Assembly (NCBI GenBank): GCA_021826025.1
Contig: JAKBBG010000009.1
Location: 1 to 45,173, forward strand
Source of the DNA: Pseudomonadota bacterium
GTDB taxonomy: Bacteria; Pseudomonadota; Gammaproteobacteria; Burkholderiales; Ferrovaceae
Length of the DNA stretch: 45,173 bases
Direction: 5' to 3'
Each line of letters starts with the position of its first letter. Position 1 is the stretch's first letter. Position numbers and translations under genes: made by a program. The notes under the pieces were generated by a model, which saw only the letters and a list, made by a program, of their open reading frames with translations, ran no database searches and had not been told where the DNA came from. Below, in pieces: positions 24,156 through 33,890 of the stretch.

Positions 24156-24785
24156 ATGAACGGACAGCAGAAAATGGATCCCCGGGCCCTCGGCCTCGTA
24201 CCCATGGTGGTTGAGCAGAGCGGACGGGGAGAACGCGCCTACGACATCTTTTCCCGCCTGCTCAAGGAGCGGGTGGTGTTCCTGGTGGGGCCGGTGACCG
24301 AAGAAACGGCCAACCTGGTGGTGGCCCAGTTGCTTTTTCTCGAGTCCGAGAACCCGGACAAGGACATCAGCCTGTACATCAATTCGCCGGGCGGGTCCGT
24401 TTCCGCAGGATTGGCGATTTACGATACCATGCAGTTCATCAAGGCGGACGTATCGACCACCTGCATCGGCATCGCGGCCAGCATGGGCGCGTTCCTCCTG
24501 GCGGCGGGCGCGAAGGGCAAGCGGTATTCCCTGCCCAACGCCCGCGTGATGATCCACCAGCCTTCCGGCGGAGCCCAGGGACAGGCGGCCGACATCGAAA
24601 TCCAGGCCAAGGAGATCCTGTACCTGCGCCGGCGCCTGAACGAAATGATGAGCCTGCACACGGGGCAGCCCATCGAAGTCATCGAAAAGGATACCGACCG
24701 GGACAACTTCATGAGCGCGGAAGAGGCGAGGCAGTACGGCCTCATCGACCGGGTCCTGACCACCCGGTCCGAGTCGGCTTCGTGA
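24156..24785 (+). CDS. clpP: ATP-dependent Clp protease proteolytic subunit
   Basis: This 209-residue serine protease has the catalytic triad Ser109 (GIAASMGAF), His134 ([10 protein letters not shown]) and Asp183 (EKDTDRD), matching the E. coli positions with a two-residue shift. The N-terminus [20 protein letters not shown] is the usual one, with the propeptide before it. Fourteen copies form the barrel that degrades proteins fed by ClpX or ClpA. It lies in the conserved tig-clpP-clpX-lon order, 88 bp before clpX. Confidence 0.98.
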   Translation: MNGQQKMDPRALGLVPMVVEQSGRGERAYDIFSRLLKERVVFLVGPVTEETANLVVAQLLFLESENPDKDISLYINSPGGSVSAGLAIYDTMQFIKADVSTTCIGIAASMGAFLLAAGAKGKRYSLPNARVMIHQPSGGAQGQAADIEIQAKEILYLRRRLNEMMSLHTGQPIEVIEKDTDRDNFMSAEEARQYGLIDRVLTTRSESAS

Positions 24786-24822
24786 ACTCCGCATCGGAAA
24801 GGGTTACACTGACCTTGAGGCG

Positions 24823-24840
24823 CCCTGACTTCGTTCAGGG
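24823..24840 (+). other. Short hairpin in the clpP-clpX gap
   Basis: CCCTGA (24823-24828) and TCAGGG (24835-24840) can pair around a six-base loop. There is no U-run after it, so it is not a typical terminator. It could be an mRNA-stabilising or processing hairpin before the clpX ribosome-binding site, or chance. Confidence 0.3.
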
Positions 24841-24873
24841 GGACGGCAAGCGAGTGGAGAGGGAATCACGCCC

Positions 24874-26130
24874 ATGACAGAAAAAACCGCCAGCGACAAA
24901 CTGCTCTACTGCTCCTTCTGCGGCAAAAGCCAGCACGAAGTCCGGAAGCTGATCGCAGGGCCTTCCGTGTTCATCTGCGACGAATGCATCGAACTTTGCA
25001 ACGACATCATCCGCGAGGAAATCCAGGGCGCGGAAGTCAAGAACGTGAAGTCCGAATTGCCGTCGCCCCAGGAAATCGCCGAGATCCTGGACCAGTACGT
25101 CATCGACCAGACCCAGGCCAAGAAAATCCTGGCGGTGGCGGTCTACAACCATTACAAGCGGCTGCGCCACCAGGGCAAGGACCGGGATGTGGAGCTCGCC
25201 AAAAGCAATATCCTGCTGATCGGCCCCACCGGCTCCGGTAAAACGCTGCTGGCCCAGACGCTGGCGCGCCTGCTCAACGTGCCCTTCGTCATCGCTGACG
25301 CCACCACGCTGACCGAGGCGGGCTATGTGGGCGAGGATGTGGAAAACATCATCCAGAAGCTCCTGCAGAAATGCGACTACGACGTGGAAAAGGCGCAGCG
25401 GGGCATCGTCTATATCGACGAAATCGACAAGATATCGCGCAAATCCGACAACCCGTCCATCACGCGCGACGTTTCCGGCGAAGGCGTCCAGCAGGCCCTG
25501 CTCAAGCTGATCGAGGGAACGGTGGCTTCCGTGCCGCCCCAGGGGGGGCGCAAGCACCCCAACCAGGAATTCGTCCAGGTGGACACCACCAACATCCTGT
25601 TCATCTGCGGCGGCGCCTTCGGCGGGCTGGACAAGGTCATTCGGGACCGCTCGGACCGCGGCGGCATCGGTTTTGGCGCTCAGGTCGTCAGCAAGGACGG
25701 GCGTGACGCCAACCAGCTGCTGGCCGGCGTGGAGCCGGAAGACCTGATCAAGTTCGGGCTCATCCCCGAATTCGTCGGGCGCCTGCCGGTGGTCGCGACC
25801 CTGGAGGAACTGCACGAGGACGCCCTGGTGCGTATTTTGACGGAACCGCGCAACGCCTTGACGCGCCAGTACCAAAAACTTTTCTCGATGGAAAATGTCG
25901 AACTGGAATTCCGGCCCAGCGCCCTCAGAGCCATCGCCCGCAAGGCCCTGGCTCGCAAGACCGGCGCCCGGGGGTTGCGTTCCATCATCGAACACGTGTT
26001 GCTCGACACCATGTTTGCCCTGCCTTCCCTGCAGAACGTGAGCAAGGCGGTCATCGACGAAGGATGCATCACAGCCGAAGCGCCGCCCCTGCTGATTTAC
26101 GCCGACCAGCATAAGGTCGCGGGCGTTTGA
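24874..26130 (+). CDS. clpX: ATP-dependent Clp protease ATPase subunit ClpX
   Basis: This 418-residue AAA+ unfoldase has the N-terminal C4 zinc-binding domain (Cys13, 16, 35 and 38). Walker A is GPTGSGKT (117-124), the pore-1 loop region lies in the GYVGEDVE segment, and Walker B is [10 protein letters not shown]. The RKH loop is in [10 protein letters not shown], and the sensor-2 motif is TGARGLR near the end. It recognises tagged substrates and threads them into ClpP. Its length matches E. coli ClpX closely. It lies downstream of clpP and 82 bp before lon. Confidence 0.98.
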   Translation: MTEKTASDKLLYCSFCGKSQHEVRKLIAGPSVFICDECIELCNDIIREEIQGAEVKNVKSELPSPQEIAEILDQYVIDQTQAKKILAVAVYNHYKRLRHQGKDRDVELAKSNILLIGPTGSGKTLLAQTLARLLNVPFVIADATTLTEAGYVGEDVENIIQKLLQKCDYDVEKAQRGIVYIDEIDKISRKSDNPSITRDVSGEGVQQALLKLIEGTVASVPPQGGRKHPNQEFVQVDTTNILFICGGAFGGLDKVIRDRSDRGGIGFGAQVVSKDGRDANQLLAGVEPEDLIKFGLIPEFVGRLPVVATLEELHEDALVRILTEPRNALTRQYQKLFSMENVELEFRPSALRAIARKALARKTGARGLRSIIEHVLLDTMFALPSLQNVSKAVIDEGCITAEAPPLLIYADQHKVAGV

Positions 26131-26152
26131 GGTCGAGAGACGCCGGTTTCCA

Positions 26153-26179
26153 TTGAAATAACGGGAACCGGCCCCATAT
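26153..26179 (+). promoter_or_regulatory. Heat-shock (sigma32-type) promoter of lon
   Basis: TTGAAA (26153-26158; ATTGAAA against consensus CTTGAAA) and CCCCATAT (26172-26179, full match to CCCCATnT) are separated by 13 bp, the standard sigma32 layout. The start would be near 26187, about 26 bases before the lon ATG. Heat-shock control of lon is established in E. coli; its use here is inferred from the motif. Confidence 0.75.
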
Positions 26180-26212
26180 TGGCTGTATCGGATATTTTAC
26201 AGGGATCTTCTC

Positions 26213-28624
26213 ATGGCCTCTCTTTTCGAACACGATCAGGATACCGTCCAGCTTCCGCTCTTGCCCTTGCGCGACGTGGTGGTATTCCCGCACATGGTGA
26301 TCCCCCTGTTTGTGGGGCGGCAAAAGTCCATCAAGGCCCTCGAAACGGCCATGGAAAGCGGAAAAAACATCCTTCTGGTCGCCCAGAAATCCGCCGCCAA
26401 CGACGAGCCCAAGCCCGAAGAGCTTTATGAAGTGGGCAGCGTGGCGAGCATTCTCCAGATGCTCAAGCTCCCCGACGGAACCGTGAAAGTCCTGGTGGAA
26501 GGCGCCGAACGCGCCCATATCGCCGGCGTGACCGACCTCAAGACGCATTTTGTCGGAGACGCCCAGCGCGTCGCCCTGCCGGCCAGCGATCATCCCGAAA
26601 TTGAGGCCATGCGGCGCACGCTGCTCAGCCAGTTCGACCAGTTCGTCAAGCTGAACAAGAAGATCCCGCCGGAAGTCCTGACGTCCTTCACCAACATCGA
26701 CGACCCGGGCCGCCTGGCGGACACCATTGCCGCCCATCTGCCCCTCAAGCTGGAGCAGAAGCAGCAGATTCTCGCCATGTTCGACGTGAAGGAACGCATC
26801 GAGCACCTGCTGTCGGTCCTGGAAAGCGAAATCGACATCCTGCAGGTGGAAAAGCGCATTCGTGGCCGCGTGAAGCGCCAGATGGAAAAGAGCCAGCGCG
26901 AGTACTACCTCAACGAGCAGGTGAAGGCCATCCAGAAGGAACTGGGCGACAGCGAGGAAGGGGCCGATCTCGAAGAGCTGGAAAAGAAGATCAAGGCCGC
27001 GCACATGCCCAAGGAAGCGCGCGCCAAGGCCGAGTCCGAATTCAAGAAGCTGCGCCTGATGTCGCCCATGTCCGCCGAAGCCACGGTGGTGCGCAATTAC
27101 ATCGACGCGCTGGTGGGGTTGCCCTGGAAGAAGAAGACCCGGGTCAGCAACGATCTGGAAGCCTGCGAGCGCATCCTGGACCTGGACCACTACGGGCTCG
27201 ACAAGGTCAAGGAACGCATCGTCGAGTACCTGGCCGTGCAAAGCCGCGTGGACAAGGTCAAGGCCCCGATCCTCTGCCTGGTGGGACCGCCCGGCGTGGG
27301 AAAGACCTCCCTGGGTCAGTCCATCGCCCGTGCCACCAACCGCAAGTTTGTGCGCATGGCCCTGGGCGGAATGCGGGACGAGGCCGAAATCCGCGGCCAC
27401 CGGCGCACCTACATCGGGTCCATGCCCGGCAAAATCCTCCAGAACATGACCAAGGTCGGCGTCCGCAACCCCTTGTTCCTGTTGGATGAGGTGGACAAGA
27501 TCGGGCAGGACTTCCGGGGCGATCCCTCCTCGGCGCTGCTTGAAGTGCTGGACCCGGAGCAGAACCACGCCTTCACCGACCATTACGTGGAAGTGGAGTA
27601 CGACCTGTCCGACGTGATGTTCGTGGCAACGGCCAATACCCTCAACATCCCGCCCCCCCTGCTGGACCGGATGGAAGTGATCCGCCTGGCCGGATACACC
27701 GAAGACGAGAAGATCAACATCGCGCGCCAGTACCTCCTGCCCAAGCAGCTGAAGGCCAATGGCCTGAAAGACAACGAAATTTCCGTCACCGAATCCGCCC
27801 TGCGCGAGATCGTGCAGTACTACACGCGGGAAGCGGGAGTGCGGGCGCTCGACCGCGAAATCGCGAAAATCTGCCGCAAGGTGGTCAAGGCCCTGCTGCT
27901 GACGAAGAAGCCCGCCAAGGTGACGGTGTCCTCGCGCAACCTGGAAAAATACCTCGGCGTCCGCCGCTACACCTTCGGGATCGCCGAGAAGACGAACCAG
28001 GTGGGGCAGGTCACCGGACTTGCCTGGACCGAAGTCGGCGGCGAATTGCTGACGATCGAGGCCGTACAGCTGCCCGGCAAGGGCAAAATGACGACCACCG
28101 GCAAACTGGGCGACGTGATGCAGGAATCGATCCAGGCCGCCCTGAGCGTCGTGCGCAGCCGGGCACGCAAGCTGGGCATCCCGGAAGATTTCTACGAAAA
28201 GTCGGATATCCACATCCATTTGCCCGAAGGGGCGACGCCCAAGGACGGGCCGAGCGCGGGTATCGCCATCGCCACCGCCATGGTCTCCGTGCTGACCGGA
28301 ATTCCGGTGCGGGCCGACGTGGCCATGACGGGCGAAATCACCCTGCGGGGCGAAGTGCTTCCCATCGGCGGCCTGAAGGAAAAACTCCTGGCGGCGCATC
28401 GGGGAGGAATCAAGACGGTGCTGATCCCCGAGGAAAACACCAAGGACCTCGTCGAGATTCCGGAAAACATCAAAAACCGTCTGGACTTGCACCCCGTCCG
28501 CTGGATCGACCAGGTGTTGACCATGGCGCTGGAGCGTGAGCCGGCACCTGCGGACCCGGTCGAAATGTCCAAAATTCCTGCGGCGCTTCCTGAAACGGCG
28601 ACCGGGCCCTCGATCAAGCATTGA
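26213..28624 (+). CDS. lon: ATP-dependent protease Lon
   Basis: This 803-residue LonA-type protease has an N-terminal substrate-binding domain (about 10-205, starting [20 protein letters not shown]). The AAA+ module has Walker A GPPGVGKT (358-365) and Walker [11 protein letters not shown] (421-430). The protease domain has catalytic Ser681 (PKDGPSAG) and Lys724 ([14 protein letters not shown]), so the Ser-Lys dyad is intact. It degrades misfolded and regulatory proteins in the cytoplasm. The gene has its own near-consensus heat-shock promoter. The C-terminal tail is somewhat longer than in E. coli (784 residues). Confidence 0.98.
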   Translation: MASLFEHDQDTVQLPLLPLRDVVVFPHMVIPLFVGRQKSIKALETAMESGKNILLVAQKSAANDEPKPEELYEVGSVASILQMLKLPDGTVKVLVEGAERAHIAGVTDLKTHFVGDAQRVALPASDHPEIEAMRRTLLSQFDQFVKLNKKIPPEVLTSFTNIDDPGRLADTIAAHLPLKLEQKQQILAMFDVKERIEHLLSVLESEIDILQVEKRIRGRVKRQMEKSQREYYLNEQVKAIQKELGDSEEGADLEELEKKIKAAHMPKEARAKAESEFKKLRLMSPMSAEATVVRNYIDALVGLPWKKKTRVSNDLEACERILDLDHYGLDKVKERIVEYLAVQSRVDKVKAPILCLVGPPGVGKTSLGQSIARATNRKFVRMALGGMRDEAEIRGHRRTYIGSMPGKILQNMTKVGVRNPLFLLDEVDKIGQDFRGDPSSALLEVLDPEQNHAFTDHYVEVEYDLSDVMFVATANTLNIPPPLLDRMEVIRLAGYTEDEKINIARQYLLPKQLKANGLKDNEISVTESALREIVQYYTREAGVRALDREIAKICRKVVKALLLTKKPAKVTVSSRNLEKYLGVRRYTFGIAEKTNQVGQVTGLAWTEVGGELLTIEAVQLPGKGKMTTTGKLGDVMQESIQAALSVVRSRARKLGIPEDFYEKSDIHIHLPEGATPKDGPSAGIAIATAMVSVLTGIPVRADVAMTGEITLRGEVLPIGGLKEKLLAAHRGGIKTVLIPEENTKDLVEIPENIKNRLDLHPVRWIDQVLTMALEREPAPADPVEMSKIPAALPETATGPSIKH

Positions 28625-28650
28625 CGAGGCTTTCAGACGCGAAAAAGTGG

Positions 28651-28679
28651 TTGACACCAAATCCGTAGCCTTTTATAAA
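28651..28679 (+). promoter_or_regulatory. Strong sigma70 promoter of hupB
   Basis: TTGACA (28651-28656, perfect -35) and TATAAA (28674-28679) are separated by 17 bp. The start would be near 28686, giving a leader of about 85 bases before the hupB GTG. This is the best sigma70 match in the window, in keeping with an abundant protein. Confidence 0.8.
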
Positions 28680-28771
28680 GGGCGACGCGACTCGATTTGA
28701 TGCGGCTTGCGGCGAGTTTCCGGGTGGGACACTGTCCTGCCTTTGCACCAACTACAAAAAGGGGATCCCAG

Positions 28772-29044
28772 GTGAACAAGACTGAATTGATTGACCATAT
28801 TGCTGATGCAGCAGACATTTCCAAAGCGGCTGCAGGACGCGCCCTGGATGGCGCACTTGCGGCTGTCAAGACCGCCCTCAAAAAGGGCGGACAGGTGACG
28901 CTCGTCGGGTTTGGCACGTTTTATGTTGGCAAACGCGCAGCGCGGAGCGGCCGCAATCCGCGCACCGGCGCCACCATCAAGATCAAGGCAGCGAAAGTAC
29001 CGAAGTTTCGTGCTGGCAAAGCACTGAAAGATGCGATAAACTGA
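28772..29044 (+). CDS. hupB: DNA-binding protein HU (beta-type)
   Basis: This 90-residue histone-like protein has the N-terminus [20 protein letters not shown], the [13 protein letters not shown] core and the DNA-contacting arm [12 protein letters not shown]. It ends [13 protein letters not shown], the canonical HU tail. It binds and bends DNA as a dimer. The start codon is GTG at 28772 with AAGGGGA six bases upstream, and extending the frame to ATG 28697 would add non-homologous residues. It follows lon and precedes two tRNA genes, a common betaproteobacterial order. Confidence 0.97.
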   Translation: MNKTELIDHIADAADISKAAAGRALDGALAAVKTALKKGGQVTLVGFGTFYVGKRAARSGRNPRTGATIKIKAAKVPKFRAGKALKDAIN

Positions 29045-29055
29045 TTGGCTTTGTT

Positions 29056-29131
29056 GGGTGCTTAGCTCAGTTGGTAGAGCGTCGCCCTTACAAGGCGAAT
29101 GTCGGGGGTTCGAACCCCTCAGCACCCACCA
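29056..29131 (+). tRNA. tRNA-Val (anticodon TAC)
   Basis: A 76-base cloverleaf including an encoded CCA end. The acceptor stem GGGTGCT pairs with AGCACCC, the D-loop is AGCTCAGTTGGTAGAGC, and the T-arm contains GGTTCGAACCCC. The anticodon loop CTTACAA gives TAC, reading GUA (and by wobble other valine codons). Confidence 0.97.
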
Positions 29132-29170
29132 GCCAGCATAGGGTCAGGTATTCGGGTAGTCAGCAGTTTG

Positions 29171-29247
29171 GGAGTGGTAGTTCAGTTGGTTAGAATACCG
29201 GCCTGTCACGCCGGGGGTCGCGGGTTCGAGTCCCGTCCACTCCGCCA
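29171..29247 (+). tRNA. tRNA-Asp (anticodon GTC)
   Basis: A 77-base cloverleaf with an encoded CCA. The acceptor GGAGTGG pairs with CCACTCC followed by G-CCA, and the T-arm contains GGTTCGAGTCC. The anticodon loop CTGTCAC gives GTC for aspartate. It lies 39 bp after tRNA-Val and is followed at once by a strong terminator. Confidence 0.97.
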
Positions 29248-29250
29248 AGT

Positions 29251-29282
29251 AAAAAGCCGTTGAGCGATCAACGGCTTTTTTG
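29251..29282 (+). terminator. Rho-independent terminator after the tRNA genes
   Basis: AAGCCGTTGA and TCAACGGCTT form a 10-bp stem around GCGA, followed by a run of T (TTTTTT in total). The preceding A-run makes it potentially bidirectional. It ends the hupB/tRNA transcript before ppiD. Confidence 0.92.
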
Positions 29283-29350
29283 TTCTGCGCATTCATGCCG
29301 ATGCGCGGCCCGTGGTAGACTTCTCGTCGTTTTTCCGATGGTGTTCCGAC

Positions 29351-31282
29351 ATGCTTGATAAATTCCGACTCCTGACCCAGACCTGGGTTGCCAAAGCGAT
29401 TTTGGCGCTCATCACCATCCCCTTCGCCCTGTTCGGGGTCGAGTACTATTTTCGCCAGTCGGGGGGCGGGGCCGATGCGGTGGCCAAGGTGGATGGCTCC
29501 GTGATCACGCAGGCCGAGTTCAACGACAACCTGCGCGACCAGCTGGACCGCTTGCGCGTCGGCCTGCGCGGGGCGAGCGTTGACACGGCGCTGCTCGACA
29601 CGCCGCAGCTGCGCTACGAAACCCTGCAGGGCCTGGTCAACCGCCACCTGCTCGCCATCTATGCCGACAAACACCGGCTTGTGGTGTCCGACGGTTTCCT
29701 CGCCCGTGAAATCGGCCAATTCGAAGCGTTCCAGGAGGACGGAAAATTTTCCCAGGCGCGCTACGAAGCCGTGTTGCGGGAACGGGGCCTGACCCCCGCC
29801 GTGTTCGAAAGCCGCGTCCGGGACGACCTCAAAATCCAGCTGGAACAGGAAGCCCTGACCGGGACCCAATGGGCGCCGACCGTTTCGATCGACGCGTTCC
29901 TCAAGCTCAACGACCAGTCGCGCGACGTGGCCCTGGTCGAAATTCCCGTCGAACGCTTCATTTCCCAGACCCATGTGGACGATGCCCAGATCAAGCAGTA
30001 CTACGACAGCCACCTGGACCAGTTCAAGATTCCTGAACGCGTGAAAGTGCAATACCTGGTGCTTTCTGCCGACCAGATGGCCCCGGGGGAGCAGGTATCG
30101 CCGGCGGAGATCGCAAAAGTTTACGAAGACCCGGCCAACCAGGCCCGCTGGCACGGATCCGAAACCCTTCGCGCCAGCCATATCCTGGTAACGGTGCCGC
30201 CGAAGGCAACCGAAGCCCAGCGGGCGGCGGCCAAAGCGCAGGCGGAAAAAATTCTGGCGGAAGTAAAGGCCCATCCGGAGCGTTTTGCCGCGCTGGCCAA
30301 GGAAAAGTCCCAGGATCCCGGATCGGCCGCACAGGGCGGCGACCTGGGTTATTTCGGCCGCGGCATGATGGCCCAGCCTTTTGAGAACGCCGTCTTTTCC
30401 ATGAAGAAGGGAGAAATCCGGGGCCCTGTGGAAACGGAATTCGGCTATCACATCATCGAGCTGACGGACATCAAGGCCGGCAAAGGGCGAACCCTCGCGG
30501 AAGCCACCCCGGAGATTGCCCAGGAACTGCGCCGCCAGCGCGCGGCCAAGCAGTTTGCCGACACGGCGGAAACCTTCAGCAACCTCGTGTACGAGCAGTC
30601 GGCAGACCTCAAGCCGGCGGCAGAAAAGCTCAACTTGCCGATCCGCACGTCGGACTGGATTGTCCGGGGGCAGCCCGTGAGCGAAAAGCTCCTGGCCAAC
30701 GAAAAATTGCAGAATGCCCTTTTCGCACAGGAATCGGTCAAGGACGGTCGCAACACTCCGGCCGTCGAAGTGGCCCCCAACACGCTGGTTTCGGCCCACG
30801 TGGTGGCCTACGAACCGGCCGTGACCCGCCCGCTGGCCGACGTCAAGGGCATGATCCAGCAGGGGCTGCAGCGGGAAGAGGCGGCCAAGCTCGCCAAGCA
30901 GGAGGGCGAAGCCCAGCTTGCGGCGCTGCAGTCGGGCAAGGAGGTCTCGCTGCCCTGGTCCAAGGCGCGCCAGTTCACCCGCCAGGTGGCGGCGGCCAGC
31001 GGACTGCCTCCCGCGCTGGTGACGGCGGCATTCCAGGCCGACCCGAACCACCTGCCGGCGTATGCCGGCGCCGCGCTGCCCACGGGAACCTTCGCGCTGC
31101 TGCGCATTTCGGAAGTGTCGGACGGCAATGTGACCGATGCGGTCAAACGCAAACAGGCTGAAGTGGGGTTGACGCGCGCCTACGGCGATGCGGTTCTGAC
31201 CGGATTCCTTGCGGAACTTCACCAGGACGCCACGGTCCGGCTTCTCAACAAAAGCGTGCTTGAGCCCAGGCAGGACCGCTGA
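29351..31282 (+). CDS. ppiD: Membrane-anchored periplasmic folding factor PpiD
   Basis: This 643-residue protein has a short cytoplasmic N-terminus, one membrane anchor (about residues 15-34) and a SurA-like N-terminal chaperone region. A parvulin-type domain spans about 273-375 (RASHILVTVPPK, GGDLGYFGRGMMAQPFENAV, VETEFGYHIIELTD). A long C-terminal chaperone region follows. PpiD associates with the SecYEG exit side and assists newly exported proteins. The ATG at 29351 gives the conserved MLDKFRxLTQ start. It stands alone between the tRNA terminator and convergent fabI, with 18 bp to the fabI stop. Confidence 0.95.
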   Translation: MLDKFRLLTQTWVAKAILALITIPFALFGVEYYFRQSGGGADAVAKVDGSVITQAEFNDNLRDQLDRLRVGLRGASVDTALLDTPQLRYETLQGLVNRHLLAIYADKHRLVVSDGFLAREIGQFEAFQEDGKFSQARYEAVLRERGLTPAVFESRVRDDLKIQLEQEALTGTQWAPTVSIDAFLKLNDQSRDVALVEIPVERFISQTHVDDAQIKQYYDSHLDQFKIPERVKVQYLVLSADQMAPGEQVSPAEIAKVYEDPANQARWHGSETLRASHILVTVPPKATEAQRAAAKAQAEKILAEVKAHPERFAALAKEKSQDPGSAAQGGDLGYFGRGMMAQPFENAVFSMKKGEIRGPVETEFGYHIIELTDIKAGKGRTLAEATPEIAQELRRQRAAKQFADTAETFSNLVYEQSADLKPAAEKLNLPIRTSDWIVRGQPVSEKLLANEKLQNALFAQESVKDGRNTPAVEVAPNTLVSAHVVAYEPAVTRPLADVKGMIQQGLQREEAAKLAKQEGEAQLAALQSGKEVSLPWSKARQFTRQVAAASGLPPALVTAAFQADPNHLPAYAGAALPTGTFALLRISEVSDGNVTDAVKRKQAEVGLTRAYGDAVLTGFLAELHQDATVRLLNKSVLEPRQDR

Positions 31283-31300
31283 TGCGGTCCTCCGGGCCGT

Positions 31301-32086
31301 TTACTCCGACATGCCCGGAACGGTTGAGGAGAAGCCCGAATCCACGTGGACGATTTCGCCCGTGATACCGGAAGCGAGATCGCTGCAAAGGAACGCGGCG
31401 ACGTTGCCCACTTCCTCGATGGTGACGTTGCGCCGCAGCGGGGACGTGGCTTCCACGTAGTTCAGGATTTTCCCGAAGTCGCCGATGCCGGCTGCGGCCA
31501 GCGTCTTGATCGGACCGGCGGAAATGCCGTTGACCCGGATGCCGCGGGGCCCCAGGCTGTGCGCCATGTACCGGACGTTGGCTTCGAGGCTCGCCTTGGC
31601 AAGCCCCATGACGTTGTAGTTGGTGACGGATTTTTCCGCGCCGAGATAGGAGAGGGTGACCAGCGCGGCCTTTCGGTCCTCCATCATCGGGTAGGCGGCT
31701 TTGGCCAGGGCCGAGAAACTGTAGGAACTGATGTCATGGGCGATGCGGAAGCTTTCCCGGCTGACCACGTCGAGGTAGCTGCCGGAGAGGGCTTCGCGGG
31801 GGGCGAAGGCGATGGAATGGACGATTCCGTCCAGGCCGTTCCAGGACCGGCCCAGCGTGGCAAACAGCGCCTCGATGTCGGCGTCGTCGGACACGTCGCA
31901 GGGAAGCACGAGAGACACGCCCAGTTCTTCGGCCAGCTTTTCCACGCGCGCGCGAACCGCGTCAGCCTGGTAGGTGAGGGCAATTTGTGCCCCTTCGCGT
32001 TGCATGGCCCGGGCAATGCCCCAGGCGATGGACCGGTTGCTCAGAAGGCCCGTGACCAAAATCTGCTTATCGGCAAGAAATCCCAT
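31301..32086 (-). CDS. fabI: Enoyl-[acyl-carrier-protein] reductase (NADH) FabI
   Basis: This 261-residue short-chain dehydrogenase/reductase is of the FabI type. The nucleotide-binding segment is [15 protein letters not shown] (residues 11-25). Active-site Tyr147, Tyr157 and Lys164 lie in [20 protein letters not shown], the Y-x6-K pattern of this enzyme. [18 protein letters not shown] follows. It carries out the last reduction in fatty acid elongation and is the triclosan target class. The ATG at 32086 has a strong AAGGAGA site. It is divergent from the peptide ABC transporter. Confidence 0.97.
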   Translation of the reverse strand: MGFLADKQILVTGLLSNRSIAWGIARAMQREGAQIALTYQADAVRARVEKLAEELGVSLVLPCDVSDDADIEALFATLGRSWNGLDGIVHSIAFAPREALSGSYLDVVSRESFRIAHDISSYSFSALAKAAYPMMEDRKAALVTLSYLGAEKSVTNYNVMGLAKASLEANVRYMAHSLGPRGIRVNGISAGPIKTLAAAGIGDFGKILNYVEATSPLRRNVTIEEVGNVAAFLCSDLASGITGEIVHVDSGFSSTVPGMSE

Positions 32087-32111
32087 GAGGTCTCCTTATA
32101 ATTTGCCCGGT

Positions 32112-33890
32112 ATGATAAACCATATGGGCCGACTCCTCCTCTTTCTCTTGCTGGCGACCCCCCTGGCCGGGCTTGCGGCTTCGCCGGAAAAAGTGCTCCA
32201 CCTGGCCCTCTCGGCGGCGGAAACGGGGTTCGACCCGGTGATGACATCCGATCTCAACACCGCTTCCATCGAACAGCAGCTGTTCGAATCCCTGCTCACG
32301 TACGATTACCTGGCGCGTCCGGCCAAACTGGTGCCGCGGCTCGCCGCAGACATGCCCACGGTGACCGACAACGGCCGGACCTGGGTGTTCCGGCTCAAGC
32401 GCGGCGTGTATTTTGCGCCGGACCCGGTGTTCAGGGGCGCACGGCGCGAGGCGGTGGCCCAGGACGTGGCCTACACCCTGATGCGCTTCATGGATCCCAA
32501 AAACCGGTCCCCTTACAAGTTCCTGGTGGAAGGCAAAATCATCGGGCTCGACGAACTGGCGCAGGCGGCACGTCGCACCGGACATTTCGACTACGACGCG
32601 AAAATCCCAGGACTCGAAGTCCTGGACCGCTATACCCTGCGCGTGCGCCTTAAAACCACGGACTACAATTTTGCCCATGCCATGGCCCAGCCCATGTACG
32701 GCATCGTGGCGCGGGAAGTGATCGAAGCGTATGCCGGCGATACGGCATCCCATCCCGTGGGAACGGGGCCTTACCATCTGGTGCGCTGGATCCGCTCCTC
32801 CCGCATGGTCCTTGAACGCAATCCCTATTTCCGCCACGAAGTCTGGAACTTCGAGCCCGGCAGCGATCCCGACAGCCAGCGCATCGCCGCCCGCATGCGC
32901 GGCAAGACCATTCCCCAGATCGACCGCATCGACATCCAGGTGATCGAAGAGCCGCAGTCGGTCTGGCTCAGTTTCGGCAAGGGAGAGCTCGACATGATCG
33001 GCCTGGCCGGACAGTTTGCCCCCCTGGCGCTCCAGGGCAACCGCCTGCGGCACAAGTTCGCGGAGCGCGGCATCCGCCTCGACCGCATTACCGATCCGTC
33101 GATCGCCTACTACTTCATCAATCAGCAGGACCCGGTGCTGGGCGGGATGAGCCCGCAAAAAATCGCCCTCCGCCGTGCCATTTTCATGGCCCAGAACGAC
33201 GAGGAAATGATCCGCGTGATCGACAAGGGGCAGGCCGTGCGCAACGCCTATCCCATCCCCCCGGGAGTGGCCGGGGCCGATCCCTCCTACCGCAGCCTGC
33301 TCGACTACGACCCCGTGCTGGCCAACCGCCTGCTGGACCGGATGGGGTTTTCCCGCGGCCCCGACGGCTACCGTCGCATGCCGGACGGAAGCCCGCTCGC
33401 CGTACGCTATACTTCGAGCCTCTCGTCCCAGGACCGGGAACTGGACGAGATGATGAAAAAATCCCTGGACCGCCTGTCGATCCGGTTCGTGAGCGAGAAA
33501 CTCAAATTTCCGGAAATCCTCAAGGCCGAACGCCAGTGTCGCGTGCAGCTCAGGCTTTCGGCGTGGATCGCCGACTATCCGGACGGAGACAACTTCATGC
33601 AGCTCTGGTATGGCCCCCATACCCATGAGAACAACGCTGCCTGCTACGAGGATCCGGAGTGGGACCGCCTGTACGAGCAGACCCTCTCCCTGCCGGATTC
33701 GCCCGGGCGCAACGCGATCTACCACCAGCTCGCGCGCATGCTGGAACTCAAGGGAGTGACCAAGGTGAGCACCACCCATATCCGCAACGTCCTGTCCCAG
33801 CCCTGGGTGCTGGGTTTCAAGGCCCACCCCATTTTGCCTTCGGTCTGGGCCTATCTCGACATCGACACGGCACGGGCGCCGCACGAATGA
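32112..33890 (+). CDS. Oligopeptide ABC transporter substrate-binding protein (YejA/OppA-like, family 5)
   Basis: This protein of about 592 residues has a signal peptide (MGRLLLFLLLATPLAG, cleaved near GLAA). The solute-binding family 5 fold follows: FDPVMTSDLNTASIEQQLFE, WVFRLKRGVYFAPDPVF, then MAQPMYGIVAREVIEAYAG, PVGTGPYHLVRW and ALRRAIFMAQND. It binds peptides or peptide-like compounds in the periplasm. A perfect TATAAT (32097-32102) lies only nine bases before ATG 32112, so translation may start from a very short leader, or at ATG 32124, which gives the cleaner signal peptide. It overlaps the first permease gene (ATGA). Confidence 0.92.
   Translation: MINHMGRLLLFLLLATPLAGLAASPEKVLHLALSAAETGFDPVMTSDLNTASIEQQLFESLLTYDYLARPAKLVPRLAADMPTVTDNGRTWVFRLKRGVYFAPDPVFRGARREAVAQDVAYTLMRFMDPKNRSPYKFLVEGKIIGLDELAQAARRTGHFDYDAKIPGLEVLDRYTLRVRLKTTDYNFAHAMAQPMYGIVAREVIEAYAGDTASHPVGTGPYHLVRWIRSSRMVLERNPYFRHEVWNFEPGSDPDSQRIAARMRGKTIPQIDRIDIQVIEEPQSVWLSFGKGELDMIGLAGQFAPLALQGNRLRHKFAERGIRLDRITDPSIAYYFINQQDPVLGGMSPQKIALRRAIFMAQNDEEMIRVIDKGQAVRNAYPIPPGVAGADPSYRSLLDYDPVLANRLLDRMGFSRGPDGYRRMPDGSPLAVRYTSSLSSQDRELDEMMKKSLDRLSIRFVSEKLKFPEILKAERQCRVQLRLSAWIADYPDGDNFMQLWYGPHTHENNAACYEDPEWDRLYEQTLSLPDSPGRNAIYHQLARMLELKGVTKVSTTHIRNVLSQPWVLGFKAHPILPSVWAYLDIDTARAPHE

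Noticed and set aside
26069-28660. 863-codon open frame on the minus strand
   Set aside because: It is an antisense shadow of lon. Lon has full catalytic motifs and promoter, while this frame has no start signal or homology I can recognise.
29056-29247. tRNA pair as a possible integration site
   Set aside because: Both tRNAs are complete, no duplicated 3' end or integrase is present, and the flanking genes keep the common betaproteobacterial order.
29144-31222. 692-codon open frame on the minus strand, partly over tRNA-Asp
   Set aside because: It is antisense to ppiD and reads through a tRNA gene and a terminator, so it is not a real gene.
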